This document shows, piece after piece, positions 34,563 through 45,779 of a DNA stretch of 64,000 bases. This stretch comes from Biomphalaria glabrata (lineage: Eukaryota > Mollusca > Gastropoda > Planorbidae). Each line of letters opens with the position of its first letter. Within the stretch, counting starts at the first letter, position 1. The notes under the pieces are model-generated. The model searched no databases, was not told where the DNA came from, and was given only the letters and a program-made list of their open reading frames with translations. The DNA is taken from NCBI RefSeq assembly GCF_947242115.1, contig NC_074713.1:6948001-7012000 (forward strand), given 5' to 3'. The translations under genes and the position numbers were made by a program.

Positions 34563-37500
34563 TTAAGCTGCTACATAGTCATTGTCATAAGTTCCTTTTG
34601 ATCTCCGCTCTGCTAATTTCCTGTATCTTTCAAGTTCCTATCCAAATAGAAATGCAGGGGATAAGAATCACACAAAAATACAGCTAGGAACAGTTTTATT
34701 TTACATATCTATGAGTCACTAAAAAAAAAGAAAAAAACACACACTTTATTTACTATATCACTCTAAGATGTTTGAAAACCAATTCTTTCAAGATTTCATC
34801 ATGAACCCATTGTTCTCATGCCTTGCCATTTCTCTCATGCCCAGTCACTTCTCTCATACTCTGCTTTTTCTCTCATGCCTTGCCAATAGGTATAGCAAAA
34901 AAAACATCTTATCTTACTTCCTGTTTCTGAGATCTGAGTGTGTCAATAGCTGGCTCAGCAAACTGAGGATCTTTGGCTGGGTCATCTACCGTACTGGGAT
35001 TGTTGACATACTGAAATTGTGAAGACAGATATCTTGTTATTTATAAATATAGAAGAGAACAGAATGAGCTCATGATTTTTTAACTGAGATTTCATTTTAG
35101 TTACACACTCCTTGAAGCTGACATCACACAAAACATTTACATCAATATTTCATACTGAGACTTCAACATTTTTTTTTTGCTCTTACAGTTAATTAATATT
35201 AACTTACTTCTTCAATGACAATGACATTTATCAATGACTCTTACAAACATAACAAAGAGACAACTCACAGTTTGTGGGAAATGACTTGTGTAGGCCATCT
35301 TCCATAACTCCATTGGATTTCTGTAGGAAGGGAACAAAATAATAATACATTTAGCAGCAGGTCAATAGGGCAAAGAAACAAACAGCTCTTAGAGTGGAAA
35401 TATCAACATTGTTGACAATTTAAAGAGTAAAATTGAAACAGATTTAAATTCCTGGTGTAAATTTTTTGAGTTTTTGTGTCCATTCATGTGTCAGTAACTT
35501 AGGTGGGAAGAAAGCGAAAAGATAGGATATGTTCAATTTTCCTGTATCCTTTAATGGATAAGCAAAATATTTAAAAAACAAATTTTACCTGGCTTGAACT
35601 TTTCCCACATCACCATCATTCAGTGGAGGAGTTCCTAGAAGAGTTTGGAGATATATATATATATATTTTTTACTTTTTAAGGTAAATTAATATTATAAGG
35701 CTTGTCTTCAAATCCGACGATTAATGAGGAATACAGTATTTCCAGTGGCTGCGCAGCCCCAGCTGTGACCTGCATATTTTGCCACATCCAGGGCAAGCAT
35801 AACCATTGTCCACAGGTGGTTGATTTAGAAGGTAAATTAATATATTTTAATATTTAAATGATGAATAAACATGAAATGTAACATATAACAGCAATACAAT
35901 ATTGAGAGAAGAATAAAATATGGGGACACATAGATGAGTTCAGACACTTATATAGATCTAAATACATTGCATTAATGTTGCTCTTTTTCAAATGTTTCAC
36001 TGTCATAGACTCAATAAATAAGATAAAATATCAAGTTATCTTAACTATGGTATATAGATGACTGAAATATAACAATCAGTTTATCAGTATTTTCAATTAG
36101 TATAATTACTGATCAAGACATTTTCTACCCATCTACCTACCTTATTATTTAGTAAAAAAAATGAACCATGTAATGAGAATAAATGAAGCAAGCTATAAAG
36201 TTACCAATTTGCTGCAAGGCGTCTTGACCAGCAGAAACAAATATTGGTTTGTTATGATCAACTTGAATAGTTTTACTAGAAGGAAGAAAAGAAGCCAATT
36301 ATTGACAAAAATGATGTTGGGGTAATTTATTTCTGTGTCCATCAAATCAATCACTTTAAGTTCTCCCACTGATGCAAGAACCTACACAGAGCTTGATAAA
36401 TTAAGGAATCTCAACGAAGTAAAATGTCCATTGGATTTGAAACAGAGAATTTTAGATCTACAGTTGAATACTTAACCAATGGACCACCATTTCTCAATGT
36501 TAATTACCATAATTAAATTTTCTTCTATTTACATTAATGATGGATTGTCTAATTTATTGATCAGAATATGTTCCTACCTGACAGTAGTATCAAATAAATA
36601 AAAACTTAAGACCCCCTTCATTCTGGACACAAGTTGTTCTTGTTTGGTGCTAAAAAACTAAAAGAGAAGAGTAGTCAGAAATAGGAGTTTATATATCAAT
36701 AATGAAGTAATTAAACACTAAATAATATTCTGGTACAAGAAATAATACAAGAAGAAGAATACAAAGAAAAAAAATCTTTACCTGTAATGATGCCCCATGA
36801 ATATGTGCCAAAAATCTTAATGTTTTACAAATAGTTTTTCTTTTGTCTGAGTCAAAGTCCTGTTCAGGATAATATTTTAACAGAGAATTACTAGAGAATG
36901 AAAACAATTATTTAACTGCTTTCAAATTTATTTATTTTTTTTGGTTACAAAAAATTTAAGCATGCCATTTAAAAAAAAAAGTATGCTACCTGAAAAATGT
37001 CATATTTGCTACCCACAATGGCTAGAGGTATCAAGAAAGGATTCATCAAGTTTTTATCCTGAAAGTCAAATAGAAAAACATGATACTGTGGAAAACATGG
37101 AGCACTATTGGAATAGAAAGTCAACAGCAATCCATTGACTTAAAAATTTGCTTTCAGAAAAGTCAAGAGAAAATAATGTATTGACAATGACTTCACTCAG
37201 AAGTTTATCATATTTTCAGCCTACAGACAGGACACTTGTTGTTTTTTTATATCAGTATGATGCTGCACTCAAATTTTTTTTAGTCGCACAAAATTTTCTT
37301 AGTAAGTTTCTTCTCCACCCTATCACTAACATGAACCAAGACTAGACTAAAGGACTATATAGCTACTTACACTAACATGAACCAAGACTAGACTAAAGGA
37401 CTATATAGCTACTTACACTAACATGAACCAACACTAGACTAAAGGACTATATAGCTACTTACACTACCATACATGAACCAACACTAGACTAAAGGACTAT

Positions 37501-40500
37501 ATAGCTACTTACACTAACATGAACCAACACTAGACTAAAGGACTATATAGCTACTTACACTAACATGAACCAACACTAGACTAAAGGACTATATAGCTAC
37601 TTACACTAACATGAACCAACACTAGACTAAAGGACTATATAGCTACTTACACTAACATGAACCAACACTAGACTAAAGGACTATATAGCTACTTACACTA
37701 ACATGAACCAACACTAGACTAAAGGACTATATAGCTACTTACACTAACATGAACCAACACTGGACTAAAGGACTATATAGCTACTTACACTAACACGAAC
37801 CAACACTGGACTAAAGGACTACATAGCTACTTACACTAACATGAACACTGGACTAAAGGACTATATAGCTACTTACACTAACATGAACCAACACTAGACT
37901 AAAGGACTATATAGCTACTTACACTAGCATGAACACTGGACTAAAGGACTATATAGCTACTTACACTAACATGAACCAACACTAGACTAAAGGACTATAT
38001 AGCTACTTACACTAACATGAACACTGGACTAAAGGACTATATAGCTACTTACACTAACATGAACCAACACTAGACTAAAAGACTATATAGCTACTTACAC
38101 TAACATGAACCAACACTAGACTAAAAGACTATATAGCTACTTACACTAACATGAACCAACACTGGACTAAAAGACTATATAGCTACTTATAAACTAATAC
38201 TTCCTTTTCACTCTATTCATTTTAAAATTCTATCTGATATATTTTCTATTTTTTGGTCAATCATGGTCATAGTCACAATTGACTGAAAGAACAAATATAC
38301 AAATAAGTTATTTAACACACACAAACACACACACCAAATTTCTGAAAGTTAAATGACTTGATTCAGTAGAGTTCCATTCAAGTGTCTCAACTTCATTTTA
38401 TTCAAATTAAAATTCAAGAAATAATTAACATGACTTACTGGGTGCTCTTCACCAATTCTCTCCCATGTTTGTTTACGTAATTTATTCTCTATTTGAGGAT
38501 CAGTAGCTTTGGCTTCCTTGATAGCCTCATTTAGCCTTGACCTTGCAACTTGGAGTAAAGTTTCCATTGTGTTCCACAGCTCTGTAGGTGTGGCTAGGTC
38601 AAGGACAAGGATCAATGTTGTTTGTCTGTCAGATACAACCAATAATTCTACAAAATTATTATAGGAAAAAAAAATTAGAAACAAAAAACACACTATAAAC
38701 TAACAAAAGCATTAGAATAACATAACAATGTGCTGGTTTCTTGAAACATTACTTAAAAATACTTTAACCATAATATAATTTCATGTGAAGTATTTCATTG
38801 TTATTATTATACTGGAATAGATGAAAACTGCTGGCAACTAATGGATTCTGAAAAGCCCAGCTGGAAAACTCTCACAAAGCTAGAGGGTCATGTATTTGTT
38901 TACCTAAAAACAGAGGCACAGAGGATGGAAAAAAATAAAATAAACAGACCTCTAGCAGATAATGGTTTTGTCTGCATCAGTGAGGTAAAATATGCAATCC
39001 ACTACTAGTTCTGCATAGTCATCTAAAATACTGCACTTATCCTTAATGTTCAGACCCAAAGATAATGTCTAATTAAAATTGATCTGGGGGGCAATAAATA
39101 TTTATTGAAATTTCTACATTCAGTTTGAGACTGAGGAAACTTAAAATTACTTCTAGAAGGGCTGGAATAATGAAGGAATGAAATGCCTAACAAATGTTAA
39201 AGTTACTTCTTCTAAATTGTCCAGCACCATTCATTAAAAAACAAAAATGTGGTATTCTGTGACTTGCGAAGCCATACTGAAATGTATCTCAGATGTTTTA
39301 TTACAGTTCAGACTTACAGCAAAGCATCTGGTGTTATGGGGATGTCTAATAATTTCGACAGCCAGGTTCCACCTCCAAGTTCCCAGATGTGACCTACATC
39401 TTTACCCTTAACAGAAAATGAACAAATATATTAGTGAAATAACTCCAGATTTATTTTAAATCTAATTAAATACAGGGGGCACGGTAAAGTGCTTGGTTTT
39501 TTAACACAGGGATCATGAGTTCAATGCTACTTGATCCTGGATTTTAAACTTCTGAATTTTCAAACCCAACAAGTAACTGATGTTAGTTAAAGCAAGTAAA
39601 GGTCGTTCATCATTGTGTTCGCCACATGATAACAAATATTGATAGTAACACAGCAAAAAATAACAACAAAAAGTGCTCCTTGAGCATCTTATCTCTCCTT
39701 GTCTTTAAATTCGTCTATGCAACTACTGTAAATATTATGTGCCAGTTAGAGCTGACCTAGATTAGACAAATTTAATGTCGAGCTAAATTAATATATAAAT
39801 ATAAAAACAATCACTCACAATGTTATGTCCCTTAGAGCGTCTTCCAAATGTGTACTCCAGTGCAACTGTGGGTTTGGGCGGCTCATCTCTGATGATCAAA
39901 ATAGTGTTGACATAAAAAAAGTTATAATCTAATATCAAGACATCTAAATATGTAAAAAAAAAAGTATTAGATATAACAATGCTCTAAGACTATAAAAAAA
40001 AAAGAGAGCAACATTATTATCACATACTTTCAAAATATTTTTTTTTTCATTTTACAAGTATAAAAATAAGACCAAGGACAAAAAAACAAACAAAAACAAA
40101 ACTGACCTGTCAAGGAAACGTAAAATAATTGATGTTTTCCCCTGAAATAAAACAGAAATTTATCTCTCTACTCTTTAAATTTATCTTATCTTATCTTATA
40201 TAATACAGACGTTACTTCAAAAAAGAAGATGATTACGTCCTACGCGTCATGCATTTAGTCATGCATATTAACCAATGACTTAAATTCTGCCAAGTCACTG
40301 GTTTTCCTGGCTAGCTCAGGCAACCCATTCCATGCTCTAATAGCACTAGGGAAGAAGGAGTATTTGTACAAATTTGTCCTAGCATATGGGACGAGGAATG
40401 TGCCTTTATCTTTGTGTCTTTCAGAGTATTTTATTAAATTTTGTTTTTGTATTTGAAGATTATGGTTCAGTGTTTTATGTATGATTGCTACTTTACTTTT

Positions 40501-43500
40501 GAGCCTTCTGTCCTGAAGGCTTTCTAAATTTAGTGATTTTACTAAAGGTGTTACTCTAGTCAAATGTGAATATTCGTTTGTTATGAATCTCACTGCTCTA
40601 TTTTGTGTCTGTTCCAGTTTCTTAATGTTTTCTTGAGTTGAGGGGTCCCAAACGGAGGATGCATATTCTATTATTGGCCTAACCAAGGTTAAGTAACATT
40701 TTAGTTTTATGTTCTTATTTGATTTATAGAAATTTCTTTTAATAAATCCTAATGCTTTGTTTGATTTTTTTGTAGTTTCATCAATATGTGGATTCCATGA
40801 TAGTTTTTCATTTATTATAACACCTAGGTATTTTGCGTTTTTAGTCTGTGATACTGGTTTGCCATGAATAAGATAAGTGGAATTAATTTGTTTTAGTTTT
40901 TTTGTTACTCTTAACAACTGACATTTTTCTGGGTGGAAAGACATGCTCCAATTTGATTCCCATTTCTGTAATTCATCTAATTCTCTTTGTAAAATATCTG
41001 TGTCTTGTGTTGTTTTTATTGTTCTATATATTATGCAATCGTCTGCAAATAATCTGACTTTTGTTCCTGAACTAATGCAATTTGGTAAATCATTTATGTA
41101 AATTAAAAATAGTAGTGGACCCAAGACTGTACCTTGAGGTACACCTGAGTTTACTGTTATCGGTGTTGATTTAGAGCCATTTATTATTACAGTTTGTTCT
41201 CTCCCTATCAGAAAGTCTTTAATCCACTGATGCAGTGGACCATTAATGCCGAAATATTTTAATTTTTTAAGCAAACTATGGTGGTGAACTTTGTCAAAAG
41301 CCTTAGAAAAATCTAGTAAGATAGCATCTATTTGTTCACTATTATCTAAACCTTTTGAAAAATCATCAATTAGTCCTATTAGTTGTGTTTCACATGATCT
41401 ATATTTCCTAAAGCCATGTTGGTATGGTGTGAGGACATTATGTTTGTCTAAGTGGTTTATGATGTTGCTATATATTATGTGTTCTAGGATTTTACATGTG
41501 ATGCTGGTAAGTGATACTGGTCTGTAGTTCCCTGGGTCAGATTTTTCTCCTTTTTTAAATAGGGGGGTGACATTAGCTTCTTTCCAGTCCTTTGGTACTC
41601 TGCCCTGGTTAAGTGAAGCCTGAAAGAGTATTTTGAACACTGGGGCTAGCTCATTACTTAGTTTTTTGAGTAATCTAGCTGGAATACCATCAGGTCCAGA
41701 AGCTTTATTTGGTTTGGTGTTAGCTAATAGTTTTTGAATTCCATTTTCTTGTACTACTATATCTTCTATGTTGTCTACTTGGTTCAAATTCAGTAATATG
41801 TCTTTGTCTCCTGGGGCTGAGAATGCTGATGCAAAGTATTTGTTTAGAATGTTTGCTTTAGTTTCATTATCATTATGTATTATGTTATGTTCATCTTTTA
41901 ATGGCGCTACGCCTGTTGTTTCCATTTTCTTAGACTTAATGTATGACCATAGGTTTTTGTTGTTATCTTTAGATATTACATTGTTTATGTATTCACTCTG
42001 CAGCTGTCTGCTTACTTTTTGGGTTAAGTGTTTAATTTTTATATACTTTTTGTAAACTCTTTCTGCATTAGTTTCTTTAAATTTTCTATAGAGGTTTTCC
42101 TTCTGTTTACAAAGCTTCTTTAGTCTATTATTAAACCAGCATTTATTTATTTTGTTTGATGTGTATTTAGTTGGTATATGATTTTCTATTATGCTTTTAA
42201 GATGGTTTTTAATGAAATTCCAGAGGTCATCGACTGGTTGGTTAATGTCTTTTTCTAATAAGAATGTTTGTTGAAAGTTTAGTGCAGCTTGGTGTAGTTG
42301 TGTTAGGTTACATTTATTCCAGAGTAAGATTTTTCTTTTGGGTTTTGTATTGGCTACTGCTTTTATCTGACTGTGTATTTTTATGATCTCATGGTCTGAT
42401 AGACCAGGGATAATTTCATAATCAACTACTAATCCAGGTCTGTTGGTTAAGAAGAGATCTAATGTGTTGTTTAATCTAGTTGGCTTTTTAATGATTTGAT
42501 CTAAACTTAGGTTGTGTAAAGTTTCTATGAAAAGCTCATTTATGTCCTTAAGGTTTTGGTGTTTATCTATGGTTAGTGTTTTCCAATTTATATCAGGTAG
42601 GTTGAAATCACCCATAATCCAAAAAACTGCATTTTTATTTGTCTCTTTAAGTGTAGTAATCTGATTACATAGTTCCTGCATGTATTCTAAACTAGAATTT
42701 GGTGGTCTGTAAATGCTGCCTATTATTAGGGATGTTGAGGTGGTATTAATTTTACAAAATGTTGATTCTACATTTTTGAGTTAGGTAAGGTAATTTCTTC
42801 TGCTATAAGAGTGTTTTTTATTGCTAAAAGAACTCCTCCATGATTATCAGCCCTATCTTTTCTAAAAATTTCATAATTACTATTGAAAATTTCTGCATTA
42901 TAAATTTCAGGATGCAGCCAAGTTTCTGTTCCTGCAATTATGTCTGGTTTCTCACATTCTAATAAAATTTCTAAGTCTGCTGTTTTGTTCCTAATGCTTT
43001 GAAAATTTATAACTAAGGTTTTAAGGTATTTTGGTATTACTTCTTTAGTAGGTTTGTTTAGTGAGGCTGTTGTATTAATTTTAGTAGATTTAGGTTTAAC
43101 AGGAGTGGATCTGGCTAGTGGTTGGTGAGTTTGGTTCGGGATGGTGTTTAGGATGTTGTATGGGTTAGAAGTGTCCACATCAAAGGAATCAAACAGTCCT
43201 GATGTAAACTGAGGTAACCCACACGGTACACAGTGCCATGATGCGTCTTTGTTGCCTAAGGCATAATACACAGGTGTATTCATATGGAGACATGATGCAT
43301 GGTACCATTCATCGCAGGTGTCACATTGAATGGCTTTCTGTTTCAGGGTGCATATTTTTTTGCAGATGTTGCATCTATCTTTAGATCTAGGCCCTGGATT
43401 TGACTCTACATCTCCTGCCATTAATATTAACAGTGATAGGTATTTATTTCTGCTGTGTCTGATTGAGAACTTCCATTTGTGATGGGTAATCTTCTTTAAT

Positions 43501-45476
43501 GTTATAGATGTGTATGTTAGGTTATTTTTGAAGTTGCATTGTTCTAAAGTGTGATGATTGATTATGACTGTTGTTTCCTTTTTAAGTTTAGTGTTGACAA
43601 AGGTAGATCTAGTTCTGTGTTCTGTTTAACACTTATCTATCAACAAGAATAATCATTATTTTAACATCTTTATTTTCCATTACAGCAAAATGGTACACTA
43701 TGATATTAATATTTGAATAGTGCACTTTAAGTGTCAAGTAGACATACAAATGTTTTATTTACCGAAATGTTCAAATATAAACTTACAGAGCTTTTACTTC
43801 CCATTACAATCACAGTGGATTCTTCAGAGGAGAAGTTTTCATCTGTGAAAATAGAAAAACAATGGGCCACTGCATTTTGACATTCGACATCATGACATAA
43901 TATTTAATCTAAAAACAAATTTCAGATTTTGGACACTCATTTGGGTGGGGGTCCGGGGGGATTTTCTAATTTGGACTCCCCATCCCCCCACCCTATTTAC
44001 GCCACTGGTTAATAGTATAACAGAACAGAGGTAGTACTAATAGTAAATGAAACAGTGAAAAAAAAAGGAAATATCTTAACATTGTTGAAACTTTATAGAA
44101 TTAGAACACTAGTACAGTATTTTTGTAAGTTTACCAATCTTTGTTGTAATTCTCTGTTTCCAGTGAGCCTGCCACTATCACCAGACACTGTGTCACAATT
44201 TTCAGCCTCTATATCCTGATAATACATTCTAAAAGATGACCTTGGTGAATTTTAACGTCTAAAGACCCATTGTCAACTATCTTATCATCAACATCAAATT
44301 TTTCATAAGTTGGAATATATATCAATAAAAAGTGCAGCTGATAATGGCTTTGAACCTAAATTTCTAAGCTCTAGAAACATTCTGTGACTGATGTTGATGT
44401 TACATTGATTGATAATGATGTTTTATTACATCAATGATCTAGGTGGTGTAGTCACACATAAAGGGCTTTTATGGGTCAAATTAAAGAAGAAATGCAAGAG
44501 ATCTGAAGTACTGCCTATCATCATAACCCTTTCAGACCTTGCGATATATAGGACAGATGATGTAAAAATACAATATATACTGTTTTACAAGGAAAATTAG
44601 AGGTAAATATTTCACACGTACTAAGTCTTCAATGTTCATATTAAGTTAGATGTCTTGTCACTTTTTTATTGTCACACAAAAGTCATTGACATAAAGTATG
44701 ACAGTCTGGAGAAATTCGACCATCCTGACACAAGAAGAATCATGTTAGCAGAGACATTTTGAGATTCCTTCTTCAAAAAGTTTAGAGTCAATTTTGTTGC
44801 AGACATCTCTCACAAAAACAGTATATATAAACATTTTCAAAGGTCCTCATTAGAATAATATGAGAAGATAACTATTAGTTATTAGATCTATCTAGATAAC
44901 TTAAAATACTTTATTTTTATGCAACATTAGTAACAATGTGAATGTCATTTTATTTGACAATATTTAAACATGGAGTGATAACTACAATGAATACTGCATA
45001 CTCAGATACTGCATTACTCATTAATATTTGAATCATTAATCTTCCTTTGGACTCGAAGACAAGCCTTATTATATAATAATTTATTTTAATACTACTATTA
45101 TTATTAGTCAGTGTCACTATTACTAATAGAGTAATACTATTTACTTTACTATTACTCTATTAACTCTATTAGTGATTATTTGTGGACCTCCTCGTAAGAC
45201 CTCTAGTGGGAGTAGTGCTCTAGCTAGGCTCTAGGAGTCTAGGCTCTAGGCAGTCTGAGTCTAGCTAGAGTCTAGGCCCTAGGGCGGCTAGGGCACTAGG
45301 CCTAGGCTCTACAGTCACCGTGACACTGAGTGTTACAGTGCTACACTCACACTGACGTCTCTGTCTATCGTCTCTATTTACCGTCTTTAACGTCTTATTA
45401 TACCTAGAAATATTTCAAGCTAACCTTTCTTTATTTCATTCTGCTCAATTGCAAGATCCCAAAGCGATTTATCCAT
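34563..45476 (-). CDS. DYNC2LI1: Cytoplasmic dynein 2 light intermediate chain 1 (DYNC2LI1)
   Basis: Exons in transcript order (complement): 45425-45476, 44182-44208, 43787-43842, 40108-40142, 39819-39888, 39318-39406, 38439-38625, 36990-37058, 36782-36859, 36578-36657, 36205-36275, 35589-35634, 35269-35320, 34918-35010 and 34563-34637. They total 1080 nt, 359 residues (human 351). The protein is the light intermediate chain of dynein-2, the retrograde motor of intraflagellar transport. It has a Ras-like fold: P-loop GSKSSGKTS (residues about 42-50), [35 protein letters not shown] and IVGSKYDIF, with a C-terminal [11 protein letters not shown] tail. Exons 3-15 are firm. Exon 2 (27 nt, GTGATA donor) is a best guess made to keep the frame. 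A CR1-like LINE sits between exons 3 and 4. Confidence 0.92.
35697..35825 (-). mobile_element. LINE 3'-end relic with zinc-finger tail
   Basis: The minus strand reads CCTGGATGTGGCAAAATATG, AGCTGGGGCTGCGCAGCC and TACTG..CCTCATTAATCGTC, that is, a [16 protein letters not shown]-like finger followed by a stop. This is the best-preserved of the five copies. Lies in a DYNC2LI1 intron. Confidence 0.75.
37325..38193. repeat. 46-bp minisatellite, about 19 units
   Basis: Units of about 46 bp with GGACTATATAGCTACTTACA; some units are shortened by loss of the CAACACT part. Fills most of the DYNC2LI1 intron between 37058 and 38439. Confidence 0.96.
38965..39070 (+). mobile_element. LINE 3'-end relic with zinc-finger tail
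   Basis: Diverged copy (GGTAAAATATGCAATCCACT and CATAGTCATCTAAAATACTG) of the relics at 24905 and 35697. Antisense to DYNC2LI1. Confidence 0.5.
39475..39635 (+). repeat. tRNA-derived SINE (family A), diverged
   Basis: The head GGGGGCACGGTAAAGTGCTTGG is shortened by loss of the GGCTGAG part. The body ACTGATGTTAGTTAAAGCAA..GTAAAGG matches the family. Lies in a DYNC2LI1 intron. Confidence 0.7.
40182..43625 (-). mobile_element. CR1-like LINE with 2A-like motif, PHD finger, endonuclease and RT
   Basis: The minus-strand frame 43625-42768 (285 codons open; first in-frame ATG at 43421) codes a hydrophobic run YLSLLILMA, then GDVESNPGP, the 2A ribosome-skipping consensus (skip expected between G and the final P, codons 43389-43394). 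A PHD-type finger CNIC..CDTC..HASC..CVPC and the start of an APE endonuclease ([14 protein letters not shown]) follow. One frame change near 42765 in an A-run separates it from 42681-40255 (808 codons): rest of the endonuclease (MGDFNLP, SDHEI), RT ([43 protein letters not shown]) and C-terminus. The 3' end is an (AAGATA)n tail. It lies in the DYNC2LI1 intron between exons 3 and 4, in sense. The element looks young: one visible break. Confidence 0.93.
44527..44582 (-). repeat. SINE family A tail fragment
   Basis: Only the last 50-60 bases of the family, CCCTTTCAGACCTTGCGATATATA and on (core TTTCAGACCTTGCGATATA). Lies in DYNC2LI1 intron 1. Confidence 0.7.
45005..45082 (+). mobile_element. LINE 3'UTR relic
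   Basis: TACTGCATTACTCATTAATA and TTTGGACTCGAAGACAAGCC followed by ATT-rich sequence match the end of the relic at 24905-25050. Only the tail remains. Confidence 0.55.
45186..45310. repeat. CTAG-rich cryptic simple sequence
   Basis: About 13 CTAG tetramers in 120 bp, many as CTCTAGG or GTCTAGG, with several self-complementary words (CCCTAGGG, GCCTAGGC). Lies in DYNC2LI1 intron 1, about 115 bp downstream of its first exon. Confidence 0.85.
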
Positions 45477-45779
45477 AGTAATGGTTTATAGCATAGAATC
45501 TAGTGCCGAATCTAGACTCTCTCTAGACAATAGATGTAACATATATAAACAAAATATTAAACAAACTATTCGGAAGTAAACAAAAAGTTGAAAAGGCAGT
45601 TACGCAGTGATAGATATTGCAACGCCTAAATATTTTACTAATTAATGTTTGAAATGACAAAGAACTAAAAATCCTAATTTAGAATCTAATTAAGATGATT
45701 TTCATTGCAGTTAAATATATTTTGATCATATAATCATATAATAAGATCTTTCTTTTTTCTTATTTCTTATTCTAAGCAT
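45477..45779. promoter_or_regulatory. Divergent promoter region of DYNC2LI1 and KIFBP
   Basis: The DYNC2LI1 start codon (minus strand, 45474-45476) and the first KIFBP ATG (45780) are 303 bp apart with no gene between, so both transcripts must start in or near this stretch. No TATA box at a clear distance and no canonical RFX X-box was found. Confidence 0.6.

Noticed and set aside
37000-38200. Possible CRISPR-like regular array
   Set aside because: The whole 46-bp unit is repeated with no unique spacers, so it is a minisatellite in a eukaryotic intron.
45590-45650. GTTAC and GCAAC half-sites as a possible RFX X-box for ciliary gene control
   Set aside because: The half-sites are about 15 bp apart, far more than the 0-3 bp spacing of an X-box.
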